Under the pieces are notes generated by a model that was not told where the DNA came from, made no database searches, and saw only the letters and a list, made by a program, of their open reading frames with translations. Of a stretch of 64,000 nucleotides of DNA, positions 40,794-48,007 are shown piece by piece. Source of the DNA: Ruminococcaceae bacterium YRB3002. GTDB lineage: Bacteria > Bacillota > Clostridia > Saccharofermentanales > Saccharofermentanaceae. Each line of letters starts with the position of its first letter. The stretch's first letter is position 1. The stretch is from NCBI GenBank assembly GCA_900099715.1, contig FMTG01000006.1, positions 24,784-88,783 on the forward strand, in the 5' to 3' direction. The translations under genes were made by a program, and so were the position numbers.

Positions 40794-42679
40794 CAAAGAT
40801 CACATCAGTAGCTGATTTGGAGCAGTGCTCATCCACTTGTACAAAGTGTCTCGAAGACAAGCTCAAGGGAATGGACGACAAGCGTCACATCGTTCTCTGC
40901 GGCGGTACAGGATGTCTGTCTTCCAACTCTAAGGAGATCATGGCAAAGTTCGAGGAAGTTCTCGCAGCTAAGGGACTTTCCGACAAGGCAACAGTTAATC
41001 AGGTTGGATGCTTCGGTTTCTGCTCACAGGGACCTTTCGTTAAGATCTATCCTGAGGACACACTCTACCGTATGGTATCCATCGACGATGTTGAAGAGAT
41101 CGTTGATACGGATATCGCAGGCGGTCAGATCGTAGAGAGACTTCTCTATGTAGATCCCGCTTCACAGGAGAAAGTAACAAAGCAGGAAGACATCAACTTC
41201 TACAAGAAGCAGCGCCGTGTTGCTCTTCACGGTTGTGGTGTCATCAATCCTGAGGACATCAACGAAGCACTCGGCATGGGTGCTTTCCAGGGTCTGAAGA
41301 AGGCTCTGTCAATGACACAGCAGGAAGTTATCGACGAAGTTCTCGCTTCCGGTCTCCGTGGCCGTGGCGGCGGCGGATTCCCTACCGGAAGGAAGTGGCA
41401 GTTCGCTCTTAACGTTGAAGCTGATCAGAAATATGTTGTATGTAACGGCGACGAGGGCGACCCGGGTGCATTCATGGATCGTTCCATCCTCGAGGGCAAC
41501 CCTCTCGGAGTTATCGAGGGTATGATGATCGCAGGTTACGCTTTCGGCGCTTCAGAAGGTTACTTCTACGTTCGTGCTGAGTATCCTATCGCTGTTAACC
41601 GTCTTAAGATCGCTATCGCTCAGGCAAGAGAGATCGGTCTTCTCGGCGACAACATTCTCGGCACAGGATTCAAGTTCGATTGTCACATCAGACTCGGAGC
41701 AGGTGCTTTCGTCTGCGGTGAGGAGACAGCTCTCCTTAACTCCATCGAAGGCAAGCGCGGTATGCCCCGTCCGAGGCCTCCATTCCCTGCCATCAAGGGT
41801 CTCTGGCAGAAGCCTACATGCGTTAACAACGTAGAGACTCTGGCATGTGTTCCCTACATCCTCCGCGAGGGTGCAGGCAAGTTCGCAGAAGTTGGTACCG
41901 AGAAGTCCAAGGGAACCAAGGTTTTCGCATTGGGCGGCAAGGTTAACAACGTTGGTCTCGTTGAGATCCCTATGGGTACTACCCTGAGAGAGCTCATCTA
42001 CGATATCGGCGGCGGTATCCCCAACGGCAAGAAGTTCAAGGCTATCCAGACCGGTGGTCCTTCAGGCGGATGTCTCACAGAGGAATTCCTCGACGAGCCT
42101 ATCGACTTCGATAACCTCGTTCAGAAGGGTTCCATGATGGGTTCCGGCGGTGCTATCGTTATGGACGAAGACAACTGTATGGTTGACGTTGCTAAGTTCT
42201 ATATGGAATTCATCTGCGACGAGTCATGCGGTAAGTGTTCTCCCTGCCGTATCGGTACGAAGAGGATCCTCGAAGTTCTCACAAAGATCACAGAGGGCAA
42301 GGGTACAATGGAAGACCTTGATACACTGGAAGAGCTTTCCAAGACTATCAAGACAAACTCACTCTGCGCTCTTGGCCAGACAGCTTCCAACCCTGTTAAC
42401 TCCACACTCAAGCACTTCCGTGACGAGTACATCGCTCACATCGTTGACAAGAAGTGTCCTGCTCACGTATGTAAGAGCCTTATGCAGTACAAGATCGACA
42501 AGGATAAGTGTATCGGCTGCGGCATGTGTGCACGTAACTGTCCTGCTGGCTGCATCACTCAGACAGATTATCTGCCTGAAGGTCACAAGCTCGCTTCTTA
42601 CGAGATCGATGCTGACAAGTGCGTCAAGTGCGGTCTGTGTATGAGCAACTGTAAGCTTAAGGCTATTACCAAAGAGTAA
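40790..42679 (+). CDS. hydB: Bifurcating [FeFe]-hydrogenase subunit, HydB/NuoF-like
   Basis: 629 residues. Domains: thioredoxin-like 2Fe-2S N-terminus (GGTGCLSSNSKEI near 39, QVGCFGFCSQGP near 71), a NuoF core binding FMN and NAD (GLRGRGGGGFPTGRKW near 189, NGDEGDPGAFMDRSI near 217), the 4Fe-4S site ESCGKCSPCRIGTKRI near 482, and two C-terminal ferredoxin 4Fe-4S motifs (KCIGCGMCARNCPAGC and KCVKCGLCMSNCKLKA). This layout is that of trimeric bifurcating enzymes. Codons favour GTT, GCT and CTC, a sign of strong expression. Overlaps hydC by four bases. Confidence 0.94.
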   Translation: MTKITSVADLEQCSSTCTKCLEDKLKGMDDKRHIVLCGGTGCLSSNSKEIMAKFEEVLAAKGLSDKATVNQVGCFGFCSQGPFVKIYPEDTLYRMVSIDDVEEIVDTDIAGGQIVERLLYVDPASQEKVTKQEDINFYKKQRRVALHGCGVINPEDINEALGMGAFQGLKKALSMTQQEVIDEVLASGLRGRGGGGFPTGRKWQFALNVEADQKYVVCNGDEGDPGAFMDRSILEGNPLGVIEGMMIAGYAFGASEGYFYVRAEYPIAVNRLKIAIAQAREIGLLGDNILGTGFKFDCHIRLGAGAFVCGEETALLNSIEGKRGMPRPRPPFPAIKGLWQKPTCVNNVETLACVPYILREGAGKFAEVGTEKSKGTKVFALGGKVNNVGLVEIPMGTTLRELIYDIGGGIPNGKKFKAIQTGGPSGGCLTEEFLDEPIDFDNLVQKGSMMGSGGAIVMDEDNCMVDVAKFYMEFICDESCGKCSPCRIGTKRILEVLTKITEGKGTMEDLDTLEELSKTIKTNSLCALGQTASNPVNSTLKHFRDEYIAHIVDKKCPAHVCKSLMQYKIDKDKCIGCGMCARNCPAGCITQTDYLPEGHKLASYEIDADKCVKCGLCMSNCKLKAITKE

Positions 42680-42697
42680 GATAAGGAGGTAACTACT

Positions 42698-44473
42698 ATG
42701 GCGATGATAAATATTAAAATAGAAGGCATCTCCTATCAGGTTGAGGAAGGACTTACCATCCTCGAGGCCGCTAAGAAGTGCGGTTATGAGATCCCTTCAC
42801 TTTGCGCATTTAACCACGGTGAGTGCAACCAGGGTTCCTGCCGTGTATGTCTCGTTGAGGCAACAGGTGCCAGAGGTCTGGTAGCAAGCTGTGTTTACCC
42901 CGTAGCAGAAGGCATGGAGATCAAGATCTCCTCCCCTGCAGCTACAGCAGCAAGAAGACAAAGTGTAGAGCTTCTGCTCTCCAACCACAACATGAACTGC
43001 CAGCAGTGCGATAAGAACGGCAAGTGCGAGCTTCTCCATGTTGCTTATGTAACAGGTGCAAGAGAGGGCGCTTTCCAGGGTGTTCATTCAGAGACACACC
43101 TCGACACTGTTGCTCCCGGTCTCGTAAGAGATACATCAAAGTGTATCCTCTGCGGAAGATGTATCGAGAGATGTAAGAATGCTCACGGTCTCGGTATCCT
43201 CGGATTCGAGAACAGAGGCTTCAACACATTCGTATCACCTGCAGAGAACAGATCATTTGCTGACTCACCTTGTATCCAGTGCGGTCAGTGCGTTAACGTA
43301 TGTCCTACAGGCGCTCTCATGGAGCACTCCGAGATCGATAAGATCGACGCTGCATTCGCAGCAGGCAAGACAGTTATCGCTCAGGCAGCTCCTGCTGTAA
43401 GAGCAGCTCTCGGCGAAGAGTTCGGCTACCCCATCGGCACACCTGTAACAGGCAAGATGGCAGCTGCTATGAGAAGACTCGGTTTCACAAGAGTTTACGA
43501 CGTAAACTTCGGTGCTGACCTTACGATCATGGAAGAGGGCACAGAGCTCCTCGGCCGTCTCACAAATGGCGGAACACTTCCTATGATCACTTCCTGCTCA
43601 CCCGGATGGATCAACTATGCAGAGTACAATTACGGAGATCTCCTCCCTCACCTGTCCTCATGCAAGTCTCCCCACCAGATGCAGGGCGCTATCATCAAGT
43701 CTTACTGGGCTGAGCAGAACGGCATCGATCCTAAGGATATCTTCGTTGTTTCCGTTATGCCTTGTACAGCAAAGAAGTTCGAGAAGGAGCGTGAGCAGGA
43801 GAAGGTTAACGGCATTCCTGATGTTGATGCTGTTATCACAACAAGAGAGCTCGCACGTATGATCAAGAGAAGCGGTATCCTCTTCGAGAGACTTCCTGAC
43901 GAGGATTGGGATCAGGATATCATGGGCGACTACACAGGTGCCGGCGTTATCTTCGGTGTAACAGGCGGTGTTATGGAAGCTGCTCTCAGAACTGTTTACT
44001 TCAAGCTTACAGGCAAGGAATCCGAGCCTATCGAGTTCACAGCAGTTCGTGGTCATGACGCAGGTATCAGAGAGGCTTCTATCGACATCAACGGTACAAC
44101 AGTCAATGTTGCTATCGCATCCGGCATGAAGTCTGCCAAGGTTCTCCTCGACGAGATCCGTGAAGGCAAGTCCAAGTATCAGTTCATCGAGATCATGGGC
44201 TGTCCCGGCGGATGTATCAACGGTGGCGGCCAGCCTTACGTAAGGCCTTGCTTCCTGCCTAACGAGTCTGATGATATCCTTGATACATACAAGGAGAAGA
44301 GAGCTCAGGCTCTGTACACAGAGGATGAGAAGCAGACTCTCCGTCAGTCTCACAACAATCCTCAGATCATTGAACTCTATGAGAAGTTCCTTGGCGAGCC
44401 TAACAGCCACAAGGCTCATGAGCTCCTGCATACATCATATGCAGCAAGAGAAGGTTTCAATGACATCAAGTAA
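42698..44473 (+). CDS. hydA: Bifurcating [FeFe]-hydrogenase catalytic subunit
   Basis: 591 residues. N-terminal 2Fe-2S domain (cysteines 36, 48, 51, 65), His-Cys3 4Fe-4S site (HNMNCQQCDKNGKCELL near 96), two ferredoxin 4Fe-4S sites (CILCGRCIERCKNAHG, CIQCGQCVNVCPTGA), then the H-cluster domain. H-cluster loops: L1 TSCSPGW (Thr298-Trp304), L2 VMPCTAKKFEKERE (Cys356), L3 MGCPGGCINGGGQP (Cys502, Cys506). L1 is TSCCPxW in the best-known enzymes; Ser301 replaces the second cysteine here. AAGGAGG precedes ATG 42698. The final 30 residues contain the usual C-terminal helix HELLHTSYAAR. A strong terminator follows. Confidence 0.94.
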   Translation: MAMINIKIEGISYQVEEGLTILEAAKKCGYEIPSLCAFNHGECNQGSCRVCLVEATGARGLVASCVYPVAEGMEIKISSPAATAARRQSVELLLSNHNMNCQQCDKNGKCELLHVAYVTGAREGAFQGVHSETHLDTVAPGLVRDTSKCILCGRCIERCKNAHGLGILGFENRGFNTFVSPAENRSFADSPCIQCGQCVNVCPTGALMEHSEIDKIDAAFAAGKTVIAQAAPAVRAALGEEFGYPIGTPVTGKMAAAMRRLGFTRVYDVNFGADLTIMEEGTELLGRLTNGGTLPMITSCSPGWINYAEYNYGDLLPHLSSCKSPHQMQGAIIKSYWAEQNGIDPKDIFVVSVMPCTAKKFEKEREQEKVNGIPDVDAVITTRELARMIKRSGILFERLPDEDWDQDIMGDYTGAGVIFGVTGGVMEAALRTVYFKLTGKESEPIEFTAVRGHDAGIREASIDINGTTVNVAIASGMKSAKVLLDEIREGKSKYQFIEIMGCPGGCINGGGQPYVRPCFLPNESDDILDTYKEKRAQALYTEDEKQTLRQSHNNPQIIELYEKFLGEPNSHKAHELLHTSYAAREGFNDIK

Positions 44474-44509
44474 TTGATCTGAGACTGATCGCTGATATAA
44501 GCTGATGTA

Positions 44510-44537
44510 AAGGGTGGACTCCGGTCCACCCTTTTTT
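44510..44537 (+). terminator. Terminator of the hydCBA operon
   Basis: GGGTGGAC, TCCG loop, GTCCACCC then TTTTTT. Eight-base GC-rich stem. Confidence 0.93.
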
Positions 44538-44794
44538 GACGACTCTCTTACGTCCGGCTCGCCGGGATTCCCCTTTTTTCTTTTAAAACGGTTATTTGAG
44601 GGTACGATTAAGGGTATTTTGTTAACAATTCCCCGTTTTGCGTTTGAAGCATTGTTTTGAGGGTACAGTTGAGGGTATTCTTATGCTCTTCACATTTCCC
44701 TTGGGATTAGCATGCAACACTTCGAAAAAGGAATAATCATATTCGCGGGAATCAGAAGTGACCGCGTTTCGTATGTATGCATATCAGGAGCCAT
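44538..44794. repeat. Gene-free stretch with a spaced direct repeat
   Basis: No convincing gene on either strand. A block TTTGAGGGTACGATTAAGGG (from about 44595) is repeated as TTTGAGGGTACAGTTGAGGG (from about 44657), 62 bases apart, each followed by TATT. The motif AGGGTA occurs four times. It is AT-rich between the hydrogenase terminator and the ABC exporter terminator. It could be a regulator-binding array or a relic of an integration site; nothing else is identifiable. Confidence 0.5.
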
Positions 44795-44821
44795 AAAAAA
44801 GCAGCCCCTCAAAGGGGCCGC
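44795..44821 (-). terminator. Terminator of the ABC exporter operon
   Basis: Minus strand GCGGCCCC, TTTGA loop, GGGGCTGC then TTTTTT, about 36 bases after the permease stop. Confidence 0.85.
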
Positions 44822-44856
44822 CTCACAGAATCTCAAAGCAACTAACTCTTTAACTC

Positions 44857-45642
44857 TTACTTCACATCTCTGGTGTTAAACACCTTAATGGTCAGACCAA
44901 GGAAGATTGCCGTGCAAATGATCGAAACAAGAATTGCATTAACAACAGCTGTATTAGCTCCTACATTAACGGTTCTCATAAGCGAGTCAGGCATGATATT
45001 GGAAACATCAATATCCTCTGTCTTCAAAACTTTGCTGAGGGCCATATTAAGACCGATATATGCCAGTCCAAGTGATCCTGTTCCGATAACAACACCGACA
45101 ATAGTAGCAAATGTCTTATTTCTTATACCATTTGTGATGAATACAAGGATCGATGATATCGCCATGCAGAGCATCCACTTCAGCACTAAAGTAGCTATTG
45201 CTTCGAACATGCGTCCTTCATTTGTGATCGTTCCCATCTTGAGTACAACAAGAAGACCAAAAGCAATAAACTGGGACAGAACACCTGCCAGAAGGAATAT
45301 GATGTTATGTATTCCAAGGACAATAAACTTCGAGACAACAAGATCACTTCTGTGCTTAAGCTGTCCTGCAAGGTTCTTTACATAACCGTTTGCAATATCT
45401 GCATATGAGAAATTGATCAGTGAAGCAAACATCAATACAGCAAATATACCGCCTGCAAAAGGTGTCATGATTATATCGGAGATCGCTGTTGTTGACGGTT
45501 CGGACTCCGAAGAAAGTGCTCTTGTGACGATCGTAATACCACAGCTTGTTATGATATTGAGAACTGCCAACACACACATCGAGACTGTGAACATTGGTGT
45601 ATGGAACAGTCTCCGCAGATCCATTTTGACTAAATTACCCAT
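44857..45642 (-). CDS. ABC-2 type permease, bacitracin-exporter like
   Basis: 261 residues with six membrane segments (VSMCVLAVLNIITSCGITIV, GIFAVLMFASLINFSYADI, IVLGIHNIIFLLAGVLSQFI, ATIVGVVIGTGSLGLAYIG, NAILVSIICTAIFLGLTIKV). The IANGYVKNLAGQLKHRSDLVVSK loop is typical of BcrB-like permeases. Starts eight bases inside the ATPase gene. Such two-gene exporters usually pump antimicrobial peptides or unknown small molecules. Confidence 0.82.
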   Translation of the reverse strand: MGNLVKMDLRRLFHTPMFTVSMCVLAVLNIITSCGITIVTRALSSESEPSTTAISDIIMTPFAGGIFAVLMFASLINFSYADIANGYVKNLAGQLKHRSDLVVSKFIVLGIHNIIFLLAGVLSQFIAFGLLVVLKMGTITNEGRMFEAIATLVLKWMLCMAISSILVFITNGIRNKTFATIVGVVIGTGSLGLAYIGLNMALSKVLKTEDIDVSNIMPDSLMRTVNVGANTAVVNAILVSIICTAIFLGLTIKVFNTRDVK

Positions 45643-46525
45643 TGTGATTACCTCCTGTCATGCTGAGGTAATAATCCTCAAGTGATGTGCTCTTGATAAA
45701 GATTTCTTTGACTCCGATGTTATTACTAACGAGCTTTTTGTTGATCGCGATAGTATCTTCAATACCGTCGCTGATCTTTATCATGCCTTCATCGATATTT
45801 ACATCCTTATATCCCATACCGGATATGAGTTCCAGCGCCTTCTCGTTGTTATCTGTGCTTACCATCACATATTCACCGCAGCGTTCCTGAAGATCCTGCA
45901 TATTGAACTCATCAATGAGCCTTCCCTCGTGGATGATACCGAATGTATCAGCGAGTTTGCTGAGCTCGTCAAGGATGTGGCTGGAGATCATGATCGTGAT
46001 TCCCTTCTCTTCCTTGAGCTTCTCAAGTGTCTTACGCACTTCAACAATACCCTGGGGATCAAGTCCGTTGATAGGTTCATCGAGTACGATCACCTTGGGA
46101 TCGCCAACAAGTGCTAACGCGATACCGAGACGCTGACGCATACCGAGAGAGAACGAACCGGCCTTCTTATTGCCTGTATTCTCAAGTCCTACGGTCAGGA
46201 GAAGATCATCAATGTACGCTTCGTCGTTGCATCCCATCGCAATACACTTTAATCTGATGTTCTCCTTTGCCGATTTGTTGGGATAGATACCGGGAGCCTC
46301 GATAAGAACACCGACACCATTCTTATTCTCGCCGTGAAGCTCATAGCTTCCACTTGTCGCGCTTGACAGTCCGCTGATAACACGCATAATAGTGGTCTTA
46401 CCTGCACCGTTACGTCCGATAAGTCCATAGATCTCACCGGGCTTGATATGCAGATTGATATCTTTTACTGCATACACTTTGCCGTACATCTTAGTGAGAT
46501 CCTGGGTAGTTAAGATGTAATCCAT
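45635..46525 (-). CDS. ABC exporter ATPase (BcrA-like)
   Basis: 296 residues. Walker A GLIGRNGAGKTTIMRVISGL near residue 35, signature FSLGMRQRLGIALALVG near 130, Walker B KVIVLDEPINGLDPQG near 150, H-loop IMISSHILDELSKLADTFG. Signature is SLGM rather than SGGQ, usual for the BcrA/LptB-like export group. The last 80 residues are a small regulatory-like domain. AGGAGGG precedes ATG 46525. A -10 box of the extended type (TGGTATAAT, 46554-46562) lies about 30 bases upstream. Confidence 0.88.
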   Translation of the reverse strand: MDYILTTQDLTKMYGKVYAVKDINLHIKPGEIYGLIGRNGAGKTTIMRVISGLSSATSGSYELHGENKNGVGVLIEAPGIYPNKSAKENIRLKCIAMGCNDEAYIDDLLLTVGLENTGNKKAGSFSLGMRQRLGIALALVGDPKVIVLDEPINGLDPQGIVEVRKTLEKLKEEKGITIMISSHILDELSKLADTFGIIHEGRLIDEFNMQDLQERCGEYVMVSTDNNEKALELISGMGYKDVNIDEGMIKISDGIEDTIAINKKLVSNNIGVKEIFIKSTSLEDYYLSMTGGNHNG

Positions 46526-46553
46526 ATAAACCCTCCTGTTCGATTTCGGCTTA

Positions 46554-46562
46554 ATTATACCA
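46554..46562 (-). promoter_or_regulatory. Extended -10 box of the ABC exporter operon
   Basis: Minus strand TGGTATAAT, with AGGAGGG and the ATG following. Weak -35. Leader of about 20 bases. Confidence 0.6.
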
Positions 46563-46639
46563 ATTGTACCTGAGTTCTAAATTGTGATACAAAACAAAAA
46601 AAACAAACATGACATAGAGCCCTGCCTGTATATTGATAA

Positions 46640-48007
46640 TCACAAAGGATTTTGAGACTTGTCTTCCCTGTTGATCACGAACAGCAGCAATCCGACTGAT
46701 GCTGCCATCATAATAACCTCGGTAACCGGCTGCGCCCACAGCATGCCGCCGAAACCGAACACATAATTCAACAGCAGAAGAAGCGGCACATAAAGGAACA
46801 GCTGCCTTACAAGCGTGATCACAAATGCATACATCGGCTTTCCCATCGCCTGCAGTGACATCCTGCACATGGAGACGGCGCCAACAAAAGGAAGAACAAA
46901 CATGAGTGTTCTTAGAACTCTTGCGCCTGTATCAATAACAACGGAACTGTCAGTAAAGATATCTATCAGCCTTGGCGCCGTAACGGCAAATACAAGCATC
47001 ACAAACAGCTCAATAACACTTACTACTATAAGTCCTGACTTAAGGCACTGTCGCATTCTGGGATACTTGTGAGCACCGTAGTTGTAACCCATCAGAGGCT
47101 GTACACCCGCCGCGAAACCCTGATAGATATAGTTACCGACAGTCATTATCTTCTGCGCAACACCGACAGCGGCAACAGTGAGCTCGCCATAAGACACTGC
47201 AAGATTGTTATTGATAACATACGCCACGGACGTAAGAAGTGTCTCCAGCGATGCGGGAACGCCCACCCAGAATATCTCTTTCAGTATCTCAGCAGTCGGT
47301 CTGATGTACCGCACAGAAGGCCTCAGCAAAGTCTTTCCCGACAGGTAGAGCATAACTGACACACCCATCCCGAGAGCATTACCCAGAACTGTGGCGATCG
47401 CTGCGCCGCTTATATCCATTCTAAGCGTGAAGATAAACAAAGGATCAAGTACCAGGTTTGCAACCGTTCCCACGATCATTCCTGCGATGGAATACCTGAC
47501 GGAACCCTCGCTTCGCAGCAGCTGGCCAAACGTGTAATTTCCCATTGTGAATACACTTCCGAGGAGGATCACAAAAACGTATTGGTGTGTGTAGGTGTAG
47601 GTGAGGGTTTTCGCGCCGAGCAGGGTGACAATATCAGGAAGAAAGATGAGGCCCAGGACCGTCACGATAATACTGTTCAAAACAGTCAGCACCATGCCTG
47701 CCGTGACAGTATGGGATGCCAGTGTCTTCTTCCCTGCCCCGAGGCTTCGTGCGATAAGGGACGCGGCACCCGTACCAACCATGTTGGATATGGCGACGGT
47801 GACCATCATTACGGGGTATGCCAGATTAACAGCAGCGAGCTTGTAGTCGTCATTCATCAGACCGATAAAGAACGTATCGACCCAATTATAGAGGACCATT
47901 ATGAACATACCCGCGATAAGCGGCACGCCGAGCTTGATCACCGCCATATACGGGTTCTCTTCGCTCAGCGTGTATATGCGGCTGTCGTTAGTGCCTGACG
48001 GGGTCAC
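46640..48007 (-). CDS. MATE family efflux transporter
   Basis: 455 residues, twelve membrane segments. Multidrug and toxin extrusion pumps exchange drugs or other organic molecules for Na+ or H+. Family features: VIKLGVPLIAGMFIMVLYNWVDTFFIGL near the start, NMVGTGAASLIARSLGAGK near residue 78, and the second half FWVGVPASLETLLTSVAYVINNNL near 230 and GVAQKIMTVGNYIYQGFAAGVQPLMGYNYGA near 283. Start codon is GTG 48007, which overlaps the stop of the upstream cell-wall protein (GTGA), so translation is coupled. Confidence 0.9.
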   Translation of the reverse strand: MTPSGTNDSRIYTLSEENPYMAVIKLGVPLIAGMFIMVLYNWVDTFFIGLMNDDYKLAAVNLAYPVMMVTVAISNMVGTGAASLIARSLGAGKKTLASHTVTAGMVLTVLNSIIVTVLGLIFLPDIVTLLGAKTLTYTYTHQYVFVILLGSVFTMGNYTFGQLLRSEGSVRYSIAGMIVGTVANLVLDPLFIFTLRMDISGAAIATVLGNALGMGVSVMLYLSGKTLLRPSVRYIRPTAEILKEIFWVGVPASLETLLTSVAYVINNNLAVSYGELTVAAVGVAQKIMTVGNYIYQGFAAGVQPLMGYNYGAHKYPRMRQCLKSGLIVVSVIELFVMLVFAVTAPRLIDIFTDSSVVIDTGARVLRTLMFVLPFVGAVSMCRMSLQAMGKPMYAFVITLVRQLFLYVPLLLLLNYVFGFGGMLWAQPVTEVIMMAASVGLLLFVINREDKSQNPL

